Part shown: positions 15,821-25,008 of the stretch, one piece after another
Position numbering within the stretch: the first letter of the stretch is position 1
How the letters are laid out: each line of letters starts with the position of its first letter
NCBI GenBank assembly: GCA_000438195.1
Contig: FR903066.1
Coordinates: 41,523-105,522, forward strand
Direction: 5' to 3'
DNA from: Mycoplasma sp. CAG:776
GTDB taxonomy: Bacteria > Bacillota_I > Bacilli_A > RF39 > UBA660
Length of the DNA stretch: 64,000 nucleotides
Position numbers and translations under genes: made by a program
The notes under the pieces: generated by a model
The model's input: the letters and a program-made list of their open reading frames with translations, nothing else
What the model was told of the DNA's origin: nothing
The model's database searches: none

Positions 15821-17882
15821 ATTTATCTTTAATAATATTCTTACTACAATAATAAGTAATTAAAAAATAACCTCCATAAATAATAATCAAGAATATAGCT
15901 GTTATAGTAATAGACCGAACCATTGCCTCATCTCCAAAAGTCATCAAAATATAACGACAAAATAATAATCCAAAAATAGAATGAATAATAGCTAATAATA
16001 GCGGAAATATAAAGAAAATTGCCACTTGCTTAAACAAAGCACGATGAATCAATTTCTCATCTGTTCCAATCTTTCGAAGCATATGATATCTCTCTTTATT
16101 ATCTGTACTTTCGGATAATTCTTTTAAAGCTAATATAGCGGCACTAGAAATAAGAAAAATAATACCTAAATATAAACCAATAAAAGTTACCATTGCACCT
16201 AACCCAACACTAGCTTCATAAATACTAATTTTAGTACTAGCATCAATATTCATTGTATTACTATTTTCATGTTCTCCTAAAGCTAAAATAGTATTTTCAA
16301 TTTCTTGTTTTCCTTCTTTACTATCTGCTTTATAATTAGCAAGTAAAATCTCCTTCTCTAAATAGGACTCATCAACAACCGAATCAGGAACTACAATAAT
16401 ACCCGTATTAATATGATTACTAGAAATACGAATAAAACCATTTTGGCATTCTTCATATTTTGGAATTAAAGTATGACCAAAAATCGAAATAGAAGGTTTA
16501 GTTTTTAAAGCTTCATTACGCATTTGAATTACACTTTCAAAATCAGCTACAATAAGATACTCATTTTCATTCAAAGTATACTCTTGATTACCATATAGCT
16601 TTGCTACTTTGTTATAATCACTTAATTTCATAATTTCTTCTGGAGCATGATAAGTATAGATTGGATATTTTCTTTTAATTTCAGCTTCACTTTCTCCTAA
16701 AGTATCTAAAAAAGTAAACTCATCCGCTACATAAATATAAACCGTAGTAATATCATCAAAATAAGTATGAATATCAAAATCGACTTTATTTAAACTTTCT
16801 TCAATACTAAGAAAAGAATCTTGTCTTAATATCTCACTATAACCAGTTTGATTAGCATAATCCTCACTAATATTTCTCGTTTTAGAAAGTTCAATATCTA
16901 CTGGTACTAAACTAGTTAAATTGTCTGTCATCGAATTTTTCATGGATAAAGAACTAGATAAAACACAAATCGTAACAAAAAGCATCAAACAAATAACCGT
17001 CATCGAAAAAACTGTGGTATTTACTTTACTACTAATTTGTCTTAAAACAAAACTATTAAGTCCTTTATAATAAATTCTTTTAAAACTCATCACAATTTTT
17101 AAGATAAGTCCTGATAAAGACCAGAAAATAAGAAAAGTGGAAACACAGCCTAAAACAATAGGTAAAAAAATATCAGTAGCATTAGTAAGTGTATCAAGCC
17201 CAGCAGTTACTAAATAATAAGCATATCCAAGTATAAAAGAAGCAACAAGAAACACCATAGTACAAATAATCGGATTTTTCATTTTAACTTCTTCATTTCT
17301 TTTACTAGCTTGAAGTAAATCGATAAGTTTACAACGTCCTACACTAATCACATTAAATATCATCACAATTAAATAAATAATACCAAAGTAAATGATCGTT
17401 TTAATCATAGCACTACTAGAAAAAATAAAAGTAAAATTTGTAAGATCTGCTTCAAAACTATTAGCCACTAATACACTCATAAACTGAGAAGCTCCAATAC
17501 CAATCAAAAGCCCAATAACCAGTGAAATAATACCAATTACAAAAGTTTCTAAGAGCATAATTTTAGAAATATTTTTCTTACTCATACCTAAAGTAAGATA
17601 AATACCAAATTCTTTATTTCGACGTTTCATCAAAAAACGACTAGCATAAATAATTAAAAATCCTAAAATAAAAGAGACAAAAACACTTACACCTGAAAGC
17701 ATATTAACCATCAAATCAATAATATCTCGAGTATTTTTTGTAACATTAAGTAAAACCGTTTGACTATCAATTGCATTAAATACATAAAATATAGCCACAC
17801 CCAAAATTAAAGTAAAAAAATAAATCGCATAATCTTTAAAACTTTTTCGTATATTTTTTAAAGACAACTTAAAGAGCATCAT
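15819..17882 (-). CDS. BceB-like FtsX-family ABC permease 1
   Basis: 687 residues with the ten-helix layout of bacitracin/lantibiotic resistance permeases: MLFKLSLKNIRKSFKDYAIY at the N-terminus, an FtsX block (FGIYLTLGMSKKNISKIMLLE), an extracellular loop of about 210 residues between helices 7 and 8 (about residues 310-555), and a final FtsX block ending in the YHMLRKIGTDEKLI region. The large loop is the peptide-sensing part in BceB. The start overlaps the end of the ATPase gene by 14 bp. The probable job is antimicrobial-peptide detoxification and signalling to the nearby histidine kinase. Confidence 0.9.
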   Translation of the reverse strand: MMLFKLSLKNIRKSFKDYAIYFFTLILGVAIFYVFNAIDSQTVLLNVTKNTRDIIDLMVNMLSGVSVFVSFILGFLIIYASRFLMKRRNKEFGIYLTLGMSKKNISKIMLLETFVIGIISLVIGLLIGIGASQFMSVLVANSFEADLTNFTFIFSSSAMIKTIIYFGIIYLIVMIFNVISVGRCKLIDLLQASKRNEEVKMKNPIICTMVFLVASFILGYAYYLVTAGLDTLTNATDIFLPIVLGCVSTFLIFWSLSGLILKIVMSFKRIYYKGLNSFVLRQISSKVNTTVFSMTVICLMLFVTICVLSSSLSMKNSMTDNLTSLVPVDIELSKTRNISEDYANQTGYSEILRQDSFLSIEESLNKVDFDIHTYFDDITTVYIYVADEFTFLDTLGESEAEIKRKYPIYTYHAPEEIMKLSDYNKVAKLYGNQEYTLNENEYLIVADFESVIQMRNEALKTKPSISIFGHTLIPKYEECQNGFIRISSNHINTGIIVVPDSVVDESYLEKEILLANYKADSKEGKQEIENTILALGEHENSNTMNIDASTKISIYEASVGLGAMVTFIGLYLGIIFLISSAAILALKELSESTDNKERYHMLRKIGTDEKLIHRALFKQVAIFFIFPLLLAIIHSIFGLLFCRYILMTFGDEAMVRSITITAIFLIIIYGGYFLITYYCSKNIIKDK

Positions 17883-18636
17883 TTAAATCTCCTCCAAGTA
17901 CAGTCACAACATCAATTATTTCATCAAAGAATTCTTTACGAGATTTATCTGCTTTTATTAATTCATGAAACACTTTACCATCTTTAATAAAAATAACCCT
18001 AGTCGCATAAGAAGCACTAAAAGCATCATGCGTAACCATCAAAATAGTAGTATGAAGTTCGGTATTTAAGTAATTAAAACTTTCCAGTAACATTCTTGAT
18101 GATTTACTATCTAATGCCCCAGTTGGTTCATCGGCTAAAACTAACTTAGGATTAGTAATAATTGCTCTAGCACTAGCAATTCTTTGTTTTTCTCCACCAC
18201 TCATTTGATAAGGATATTTATTTAAGATAGCCTTAATATTAAGTCGACTAGCAATTTCTGTTATCTTTTTATCAATTAACTTAAAAGGAACATTTTGAAT
18301 AGATAATGCCAGAGCAATATTTTCATATCCCGTAAGCGTATCTAACAAATTAAAATCTTGAAAAATAAATCCAAGTTCTTCTCTTCGAAAACGATTTAAA
18401 TTACTTCCTTTTAAAGTAGTAATGTCTTCTTGATTTACATAAATATGCCCACTGGTAACTTTATCTATAGTAGAAATACAATTAAGAAGTGTTGTTTTGC
18501 CACTACCACTTGCTCCCATAATAGCAACAAACTCTCCCTTATTTACACTAAAACTAATATTATCAATCGCTTTTGTTAAGTTTGATTTATTCCCATAACA
18601 CTTTTCAATTTTTTCTATTTTTAAAATTTCTTCCAT
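17869..18636 (-). CDS. BceA-like ABC transporter ATPase 1
   Basis: About 255 residues. Walker A GASGSGKTTLLN, Q-loop FIFQDFNLLDTLTGYENIAL, signature MSGGEKQRIASARA, Walker B LVLADEPTGALDS and the H-loop MVTHDAFSASYA are all intact. MacB/LolD/BceA group. ATG 18636 with AAAGGA upstream is the start; an in-frame ATG at 18687 would place the ribosome site inside the gene. Probably co-transcribed with the following permease and controlled by the operator-like site at 18708. Confidence 0.92.
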   Translation of the reverse strand: MEEILKIEKIEKCYGNKSNLTKAIDNISFSVNKGEFVAIMGASGSGKTTLLNCISTIDKVTSGHIYVNQEDITTLKGSNLNRFRREELGFIFQDFNLLDTLTGYENIALALSIQNVPFKLIDKKITEIASRLNIKAILNKYPYQMSGGEKQRIASARAIITNPKLVLADEPTGALDSKSSRMLLESFNYLNTELHTTILMVTHDAFSASYATRVIFIKDGKVFHELIKADKSRKEFFDEIIDVVTVLGGDLNDAL

Positions 18637-18672
18637 AAAATCTGTCCTTTCAAAATTTATTATATAATAAAA

Positions 18673-18693
18673 GAACGAAAAAATCATTCGTTC
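18673..18693 (-). terminator. hairpin before ABC module 1
   Basis: 7-bp perfect stem GAACGAA/TTCGTTC, seven-base loop, TTTTATT after it on the minus strand. It may end transcription from the upstream genes; it lies between the operator-like site and the TATAAT of the ABC genes (18664-18659). Confidence 0.6.
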
Positions 18694-18707
18694 AATCTTA
18701 CTTAACC

Positions 18708-18721
18708 TTACAGTTTTGTAA
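18708..18721 (-). promoter_or_regulatory. candidate BceR-type operator of ABC module 1
   Basis: Perfect inverted repeat TTACA-AAAC-TGTAA on the minus strand. It fits the TNACA-N4-TGTAA consensus known for BceR-like response regulators. A related site with the same AAAC spacer lies before the second ABC module (32769-32782). Confidence 0.7.
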
Positions 18722-18825
18722 CTTAAACACCCCCACTACAAATAAATTACAATAAATACAGACAACCTCACAAGTAATTCTTCTTCATTCATATTAATAT
18801 AACTTTTTTCTTACTTCTTTCCCTT

Positions 18826-18897
18826 TTAATAACTAATTTCAAATCCAATAATCCCTACTAATAAAATAATTATTCCCATTAACATTATAGTTTTCAT
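18826..18897 (-). pseudogene. decayed partial copy of the neighbouring membrane-anchored protein gene
   Basis: A 23-codon frame reading MKTIMLMGIIILLVGIIGFE then ISY and stop, closely similar to the first 22 residues of the gene at 18909-19709. Further downstream a stretch at 18791-18812 is identical over 22 nt to 19591-19612 in that gene. So about 110 bp of a former copy remain, with the rest deleted. A working micropeptide cannot be excluded. Confidence 0.6.
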
Positions 18898-18908
18898 AAT
18901 CAAAACTC

Positions 18909-19709
18909 CTAACATGCAGCTCCAGAAGTTTCCAAAATCTCATATTGATTAATAACTTTATATTCTAGCTTGTTATTATTAATTGTATAAACTCTTTCCT
19001 CCATATAATCACATGTATAATATAAATTATATATCTTATTTCCTTCAATTTCACTTCTAATCTTATTATCATCATCCAAAGTATCTATGTAGAAATTATT
19101 TGAATACCATACACTTTCATTTTCTAAAACAACACTTTGTCCTTGATAAACTACATTCAAATAGCCAATATAATCCCAATTTTGATTAAAAATATTATAT
19201 TTTATTCCTACTCCCCCTGCTGGAGGTAAAGAATAATCTTGAACAATCAAATAATTAATTCCATCAATTCCTGGAAAAATAATAAAATTATTTTCATTAA
19301 AATATCGTGCAATAAAATCGACATAACTATTAGGAGGAATAGTATCATACCAAACACTAAATAAATAACTATCTCCTAAAGTTGACTCAATATCCCAATA
19401 CCCTACTCCTTCATTAATTTCAAAGGTAATGTCAAACTCTTTCTTCTCACCATTTAAAACCATTTCATATTCTTGAATAATTTGATTACCATTTTCTTTA
19501 GTATTAACAAGTTTTACATAATCTTCTACTTTATCTGGATTATTCTCTAATGGTAAATCTTCTTCTTTATTGTTCTCTTGTTCCCCACTTATATTAATAT
19601 AACTTTTTTCTTTTTCGCTATTCTCTGAATAACTAAAAATATAATAGATTTCAAATCCAATAACACCCACTAATAAAGCAGTAATTCCCATTAACACTTT
19701 ATTTTTCAT
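18909..19709 (-). CDS. membrane-anchored extracellular protein of unknown function (Bce locus)
   Basis: 266 residues. An uncleaved signal anchor (VLMGITALLVGVIGFEIYYIF) is followed by an acidic linker rich in E, N and D, then a folded domain of about 200 residues with many aromatic residues, such as VGYWDIESTLGDSYLFSVWY. There is no lipobox cysteine after the helix; the only late cysteines are near TCDYMEE and the C-terminal residue. I do not recognise the family. It lies between histidine kinase 1 and ABC module 1, so an accessory role in peptide sensing or resistance is possible but only inferred. Confidence 0.6.
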   Translation of the reverse strand: MKNKVLMGITALLVGVIGFEIYYIFSYSENSEKEKSYINISGEQENNKEEDLPLENNPDKVEDYVKLVNTKENGNQIIQEYEMVLNGEKKEFDITFEINEGVGYWDIESTLGDSYLFSVWYDTIPPNSYVDFIARYFNENNFIIFPGIDGINYLIVQDYSLPPAGGVGIKYNIFNQNWDYIGYLNVVYQGQSVVLENESVWYSNNFYIDTLDDDNKIRSEIEGNKIYNLYYTCDYMEERVYTINNNKLEYKVINQYEILETSGAAC

Positions 19710-19744
19710 AACACCAACTCTATTCTACTTTAAATTATACAAAA

Positions 19745-19779
19745 AATATGGAATAAACTCAATATTTTTATTCCATATT
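19745..19779 (-). terminator. terminator after histidine kinase 1
   Basis: Perfect 13-bp stem AATATGGAATAAA/TTTATTCCATATT, nine-base loop, T run on the minus strand; it includes the kinase stop codon. Confidence 0.85.
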
Positions 19780-20790
19780 ACGAACCTCTTTATAAAATAA
19801 ATTTTCATCAAAAACAATAATAACTTTAGTATACTCTCCTTCTTTTGATTCAATTTCTAATTTGTGCCCTAACTTCTTACATAATTGATCAACAATATAT
19901 AAACCCATGCCAGTTGAACCGGGAACCTTTCTTCCATTTTGACCAGTAAAAGTTTTCTTAAAAACTCTGCCTAGATCACTTTTAGGAATCCCCATTCCAT
20001 TATCCAATATTTCTAAAATAATTTGTTGTTCCTTATGATAAGCTTTTATTTCTATTTTTTTATCTAAACCATCTTTCATATACTTAATGCTATTACTAAT
20101 AATTTGATTCATCATAAACTCTAACCATTTATAATCAGTTAACACTTTTAATTTTCCAACATCACTAATTATTTCAATTTGTTTTTCAAGCAAAACATCT
20201 TTATTTTTAAGCATAACTTCTCGAATAACTTTATTTAAATCTACTTCTTTAATAATATAATCATTCTGTGTATTCTCACTTCGAATATAGTAAAGTATTT
20301 GTTCTAAATATCCATCAATTTTATGAATTTCTCCCACTAATACTTTATCTGTTTTCTTATTATGAGTATATAAAGATAAAGCTGATAAAGGTATTTTAAC
20401 TTCATGAATCCATAACTCCACATATTCTTTAAAGTCATTCATTTTTTCTTTATAATCATGAATATTCTCATTCATCGATTTATTAATTTCATATAACATT
20501 TGATAAAAAAGTTCTCCTTCTAAAAAATTAGGATTTTTAACTAATTCACAAATAAGATATTTTTCTTTTAATAAATCTAGTTTTACTCGCACATCTCGGT
20601 AAAAAAACACTTTTCTCAAATAATCATATAAAAAAATAAATAAGAAAAGTAAAAAATAAATAATCGAAAAAGCAACTTGAAAATCAACAACAATTTTAAA
20701 ACCAATCATAAAAGATAATAAAACAAAATAAGCTACAATAATAAAGAAAAATATCCAAAATTTATCTTTTAAATAATCACTTAAAGTCAT
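19768..20790 (-). CDS. BceS-like intramembrane-sensing histidine kinase 1
   Basis: 340 residues. Two N-terminal helices are separated by only a few residues, so there is no extracellular sensor, the mark of BceS-type kinases that rely on the ABC permease. The H-box is ELWIHEVKIPLSALSLY around residue 130, the N-box NQIISNSIKY, the G1 box DNGMGIPKSDL and the G2 box GSTGMGLYIV. The start overlaps the response regulator stop by 4 bp. It is probably the partner of ABC module 1. Confidence 0.92.
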   Translation of the reverse strand: MTLSDYLKDKFWIFFFIIVAYFVLLSFMIGFKIVVDFQVAFSIIYFLLFLFIFLYDYLRKVFFYRDVRVKLDLLKEKYLICELVKNPNFLEGELFYQMLYEINKSMNENIHDYKEKMNDFKEYVELWIHEVKIPLSALSLYTHNKKTDKVLVGEIHKIDGYLEQILYYIRSENTQNDYIIKEVDLNKVIREVMLKNKDVLLEKQIEIISDVGKLKVLTDYKWLEFMMNQIISNSIKYMKDGLDKKIEIKAYHKEQQIILEILDNGMGIPKSDLGRVFKKTFTGQNGRKVPGSTGMGLYIVDQLCKKLGHKLEIESKEGEYTKVIIVFDENLFYKEVRNME

Positions 20791-21452
20791 AATAAAATAT
20801 ACCCTTGTCCTTTTCTCGTTTCAATCGCATCTTCTATTCCCAACTCTCGAAATTTACTTCTAAGTCTACTAATATTCACAGTTAAAGCATTATCATTAAT
20901 ATATTCTTCATTATTCCAAAGTTCTGTCATTAATTCATCACGCATCACAATTTTCCCCTTTGCCTCATATAAATAAAGAAAAATAATCATTTCATTTTTC
21001 GTAAGAATAACTTCTTCTTCATCCTTTTTTACAATACCTTTCTTTACATCAATAATTAAATTATGATAATGAATAACATCCATAATATTATTTTCTAATC
21101 GTTTTAATACAGCTTGTATTCTAAGTAATAAAATAGTAGGATGATAAGGCTTTGTAATATAATCATCTGCCCCATAACTCATAGATAAAACTTCATCTAT
21201 CTCACCTATTTTACTCGTTACCATAATAACTGGTATACTACTAACTTTTCTTAAATTCTTTAATAACACTTCTCCATTCATATAAGGAATATTAATATCA
21301 AGTAAAATTAAATCTGGAAGAACTTGCAAAATATCTTCCAACATATTTTGATATTTTTCTAAAAGAACAACTTCATAATTAGCATTACTAAGTAATTCCT
21401 TTAATTCATTTCGAATATTTTCATCATCTTCAATAATTAAAATCTTTTTCAT
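20787..21452 (-). CDS. BceR-like OmpR-family response regulator 1
   Basis: About 221 residues: receiver domain with acidic pocket IIEDDENIR, phospho-acceptor in LILLDINIPYMNGE and the conserved K in YITKPYHP, followed by a winged-helix domain ending IETRKGQGYILL. ATG 21452 (GTGAT plus four bases) is preferred over ATG 21458. A TGATATACT extended -10 lies just upstream (about 21466-21474). First gene of the TCS1 unit. Confidence 0.92.
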   Translation of the reverse strand: MKKILIIEDDENIRNELKELLSNANYEVVLLEKYQNMLEDILQVLPDLILLDINIPYMNGEVLLKNLRKVSSIPVIMVTSKIGEIDEVLSMSYGADDYITKPYHPTILLLRIQAVLKRLENNIMDVIHYHNLIIDVKKGIVKKDEEEVILTKNEMIIFLYLYEAKGKIVMRDELMTELWNNEEYINDNALTVNISRLRSKFRELGIEDAIETRKGQGYILL

Positions 21453-21680
21453 ATCCATCACATTTCAAGTATATCACATTTACATACTTCCATCATTAAA
21501 TATTTACTATCTTTCTTATAATAAAATTATATTTATAACAACTAATCCTTCTAATAAATAGATTTCAGCTTTAAATTGTTTTTTATATTTTCTTTACCTT
21601 TGAACAAAAAAACAATTCATCTTATTATGATACATATTAGCGAACTACACTCATTTTATTTTAAAATAATATCTTTACTT

Positions 21681-22688
21681 TTACTGCATCACATCATCAT
21701 GCATTTTACTTTTAGGAAATATAATATGAACTCTTGTATATTCTTGATATTTTGATTCAATATTTACTTCAATATCTAGTCTTAAACTTAATTTTTTAAC
21801 TAAATAAAGACCTATCCCTGTTGCATAACTTTTCTTTCGATTAGAACCCGTAAACCCTTTATCAAATACTCTTGGTAAATCCGAAAAACGAATTCCACAT
21901 CCATTATCTTCAATAATAAGTTCCACTTGATTATTTTTTGTCATGCTATAAATTTCTAGCTTTTTTTCTTTCTTATCAAAATATTTTATAGAATTCCCAA
22001 TAATTTGTTGAAGAATAAATAAAATCCATTTTTCATCCGTATAAACAAAATGCTCTAAATCATGAACATTCAAAATAATATGACTCGCTAAAAAGGAATC
22101 TTTATATTTTAGCATCAACGTATGGACAAGAGAAGAAAGTTTTATTTTTTTCACAAAATAATCTTTTTCAGTATTATCACTTCTCGCATAATATAAAACT
22201 TGCTCCACATAATCTTCAATTTTTTCTACTTGTCTTTTCAAACTTTGATCTCGATTATTATCAAAATATAAAGCTAAAGCTGCAATAGGTGTTTTAATTT
22301 CATGAGCAAAACTTTCAATATATTCTTGATAATCCTCTTTTTCTTGTTCTATTCTAGTAATTTTATCATTCATAGATTTACAAGCTTCTTTTAAAACATA
22401 ATAATAAGGATAAACATCAACTGAATAATCTTTAGGAATAACCTCAGAAATATAATATTTGTCTTCTAATTTATCACAACACCGAATTATTTCTAATGCT
22501 TTCTTTTTCTTAAAGTAAAAAGAAAAAAATAAATAACTAAAAGAAAAAAAGATTAAAATCAAAGATAATATTAACGCAATAAATAATGGGATTTCTAGCA
22601 AATAAAAAAGAAGAAAAAGAACAATACTAAATGAAAAGTGAAAAATAAGAAAAGAAATATTTTTCTCTAAAAAATTTCCAAAACTCAT
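21681..22688 (-). CDS. BceS-like intramembrane-sensing histidine kinase 2
   Basis: 335 residues with the same short two-helix N-terminus as kinase 1 and a DHp/CA core: H-box SFAHEIKTPIAALALYFDNN, N-box QQIIGNSIKYF, G1 DNGCGIRFSDLP and G2 GIGLYLVKKL. The start overlaps the response regulator 2 stop by 4 bp. It is a paralogue of kinase 1 and likely the partner of the second ABC module, which now lies about 7 kb upstream beyond the island. Confidence 0.9.
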   Translation of the reverse strand: MSFGNFLEKNISFLIFHFSFSIVLFLLFYLLEIPLFIALILSLILIFFSFSYLFFSFYFKKKKALEIIRCCDKLEDKYYISEVIPKDYSVDVYPYYYVLKEACKSMNDKITRIEQEKEDYQEYIESFAHEIKTPIAALALYFDNNRDQSLKRQVEKIEDYVEQVLYYARSDNTEKDYFVKKIKLSSLVHTLMLKYKDSFLASHIILNVHDLEHFVYTDEKWILFILQQIIGNSIKYFDKKEKKLEIYSMTKNNQVELIIEDNGCGIRFSDLPRVFDKGFTGSNRKKSYATGIGLYLVKKLSLRLDIEVNIESKYQEYTRVHIIFPKSKMHDDVMQ

Positions 22689-23344
22689 ATAAAGTATCCA
22701 ACTCCTCTTTTAGTTTTTACCAAATCACTTAAATCAATATCTTCTAGTTTTTTTCGTAAACGATTAATATTTACGAGTAAAATTGTTTCATCTAAATAAT
22801 ATTGGTCATTCCATAAAAATTCAATTAATTTCTCTTTACTTAATACCACCCCAACGTTTAAAAAAAGGTAATATAATATTCGAAATTCATTTCTTGTTAA
22901 TTCCACTTCTTTATCTTGAAAACGCACTTTTGATAAATGTAAATCCAAAGTAACATCATGAACTTTTAGTTCCTTATAACGAACTGGATCATTAAGTTTT
23001 AATGCTCTTCTAATTTTTTCTAACAAAATATATTTATTATAAGGTTTAGTAACAAAATCATCCCCACCAACTAAAAGACTATTTAATTCATCTTCTTCCG
23101 TATTTCTGCTTGTAACAAAAATAATGGGTGTTTGTCTCTTCTTTTTAATTTCCCGACAAATTTGAAATCCATTTTGATTAGGAAGATTAATATCAAGTAA
23201 CATCAAATCACAATCTTTGGTTAAAATATCTTCTATAATTGAAGAAAAATTAGTAAGTGTTTCTACTTCATAATTTTCATGTTCTAATAATATTTTCAAT
23301 TCTTGAGCTATCTTTAAATCATCTTCCACAACTAACAATCTCAT
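22685..23344 (-). CDS. BceR-like OmpR-family response regulator 2
   Basis: 219 residues. Receiver domain: VVEDDLKIA, phospho-acceptor segment LMLLDINLPNQNG and FVTKPYNKY. C-terminal winged helix ends in VKTKRGVGYFI. It overlaps the stop of the D,D-carboxypeptidase gene by 4 bp and the start of kinase 2 by 4 bp, so all three genes form one coupled unit. Confidence 0.92.
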   Translation of the reverse strand: MRLLVVEDDLKIAQELKILLEHENYEVETLTNFSSIIEDILTKDCDLMLLDINLPNQNGFQICREIKKKRQTPIIFVTSRNTEEDELNSLLVGGDDFVTKPYNKYILLEKIRRALKLNDPVRYKELKVHDVTLDLHLSKVRFQDKEVELTRNEFRILYYLFLNVGVVLSKEKLIEFLWNDQYYLDETILLVNINRLRKKLEDIDLSDLVKTKRGVGYFI

Positions 23345-24309
23345 TTTTTCTTCCTCCTACATAATAACGTTAATCCTAAAAAAAGAACAACAACCAAAAC
23401 AAAAACAACTTCATAAGGAATATTAAATGTTTCAATTTCCTCTTTCTCTAAAAAAACAGATTCTGTCGTAACAACATCATTTACAGGAATTTCATAATTT
23501 TGATTAACTGTATCAATAATAGTTAACGTATCAATTAAATTATAAGGTAAATCATCTATTCGTTCCGCCCCTAAAGTAATGAGGATCATTTCATGATCTT
23601 CGTGATAAAACAAAGCCGACATACAAAGACCCGCCAGATCAGTATTACCCGTTTTACTACCAATAATTTTTGAAGTATCTAAATTTAAAACTTGATTATA
23701 CTTCTGTACACTAGCTTCCACTTTAAGTCCATTAGTTAAAGTATATTCTTTTGTTGTATAAACTTCTTTAAACATAGAATTTTGTAAAGCATAATCTAAA
23801 ATCAACATTTGATCATAAGCTGTAGAATAAGCACCATCTTGATCAAGACCAGTGGTATTCACATAATGCGTATTTTTTACTCCAATTTTTTTAGCTAGTT
23901 CATTCATTTTATAAACAAAAGTATCCACACTTCCGCTTACTGTATAAGCAAGAACTTGTGTTGCATCAGCTCCACTAGGAAGAATTGCTGCATAAAGTAA
24001 ATCTCGATAAGTAACAATATCTCCTACTTTTAAACCAGCCACCGAAGCATTCCAATAAATACCAGCAAGCATTTCATTGGTAATTGTAACATTTGTACTA
24101 AAATCATCGATATTTTCTATGGCCGTAAGTACAGTCATAATTTTAGTTAAACTAGCAATACTATGTACATTCTGACTATTCTTATCAAATATAACAGTAT
24201 CTGCATCCATATCATAAACAATTACTGCTTCACTGTTCAAATTAGGTATCTCCAAAGCAAAAGCATAAATAGGAAAAAAGCAAAACAAAAACAAAGCTAT
24301 TTTTTTCAT
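23341..24309 (-). CDS. D-alanyl-D-alanine carboxypeptidase (peptidase S11)
   Basis: About 322 residues: signal peptide, S11 catalytic domain and a C-terminal membrane helix (VVFVLVVVLFLGLTLL) with a basic tail. The SxxK motif is SIASLTKIMT, the KTG motif is GSKTGNTDLAGL, and the middle motif is SGADA rather than the common SGNDA. DacA-like enzymes trim the peptidoglycan stem pentapeptide. Being coupled to a Bce-type two-component system links wall maturation to peptide-antibiotic response. The start at 24309 follows AAGGAT; a TGCTATAAT extended -10 lies upstream near 24331-24339. Confidence 0.9.
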   Translation of the reverse strand: MKKIALFLFCFFPIYAFALEIPNLNSEAVIVYDMDADTVIFDKNSQNVHSIASLTKIMTVLTAIENIDDFSTNVTITNEMLAGIYWNASVAGLKVGDIVTYRDLLYAAILPSGADATQVLAYTVSGSVDTFVYKMNELAKKIGVKNTHYVNTTGLDQDGAYSTAYDQMLILDYALQNSMFKEVYTTKEYTLTNGLKVEASVQKYNQVLNLDTSKIIGSKTGNTDLAGLCMSALFYHEDHEMILITLGAERIDDLPYNLIDTLTIIDTVNQNYEIPVNDVVTTESVFLEKEEIETFNIPYEVVFVLVVVLFLGLTLLCRRKKK

Positions 24310-24395
24310 AAACATCCTTCTTTACACTTTTCTATTATAGCATATATAAAAAGAATTTATTGTCAAATTTTCACAGAAATAAACACTTAATAATA

Positions 24396-24806
24396 CTAAT
24401 ATTCAAACTTATCATAATAATTCCAAATCCCTAATTTTCCTTTTGCATTTATAGGTTCTCTTAATGGTTCAATATCTTTCAAAATCCAAGCATATCTACC
24501 TTCTTTATATTCTCCACAAATATACTCTTGATAATGATTATTTTTCATATCATCTACATATTCTTGAGTCATATAAACACAATCAACTAAGGTACACTTA
24601 CAAATAATATAACCATACAAAAACTCTTCTGTTCCTAATAAATCTAAAAGGTCTCCTCTTTCTCTTGTACTTTTATCTATTTTAGTTATACTAGCATGTA
24701 TATAAAGTTCTCCTCGATAATTAGTTTTCCAGCTTCTTGTTTCAATAAATTTTTTCTTATCTTTAATTAAAGTTGCCCACGGTTCTCTTAAACTTAACAC
24801 TTTCAT
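24396..24806 (-). CDS. ASCH-domain protein
   Basis: About 136 residues. The ASCH core starts at once: LSLREPWATLIKDKKKFIETR, then WKTNYRGELYIHAS and YAWILKDI near the C-terminus. The E-x-R-x-W pattern (ETRSW) is the conserved RNA- or base-binding feature. A longer frame from 24851 would add a hydrophobic N-terminus, but GGTGAT four bases before ATG 24806 marks the true start. ASCH domains act on modified nucleosides or RNA; a specific reaction cannot be named. It stands at the edge of the accessory island. Confidence 0.85.
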   Translation of the reverse strand: MKVLSLREPWATLIKDKKKFIETRSWKTNYRGELYIHASITKIDKSTRERGDLLDLLGTEEFLYGYIICKCTLVDCVYMTQEYVDDMKNNHYQEYICGEYKEGRYAWILKDIEPLREPINAKGKLGIWNYYDKFEY

Positions 24807-24885
24807 CAATATCACCAACAAAATAATAGCAAAAATAATAATGAACTTCAAATAAAAATACCCTTAAAAAAGTATTTTATCAAAC

Positions 24886-25008
24886 TTATTTACAAAGCAT
24901 ATCTTTAATACCATCTTCCATATTTATTTTTGTAGAAATAATATATTTTGTCTTAATTTTATGAGATACTACATTTGTAACAATTTTTATTGCTCTAGCA
25001 CCATCCGG
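24886..25008 (-). pseudogene. orphan C-terminal gene fragment cut by MITE insertion
   Basis: An open frame from the MITE boundary to a TAA gives PDGARAIKIVTNVVSHKIKT, then KYIISTKINMEDGIKDMLCK. It has no start codon and ends abruptly at the MITE terminal repeat. I do not recognise the parent gene. It is probably what remains of a gene broken by the element or a linked deletion. Confidence 0.45.

Noticed and set aside
24807..24851. Signal-peptide-like N-terminus for the ASCH protein
   Set aside because: The hydrophobic codons lie upstream of the GGTGAT ribosome site; translation from ATG 24806 gives the normal ASCH start.
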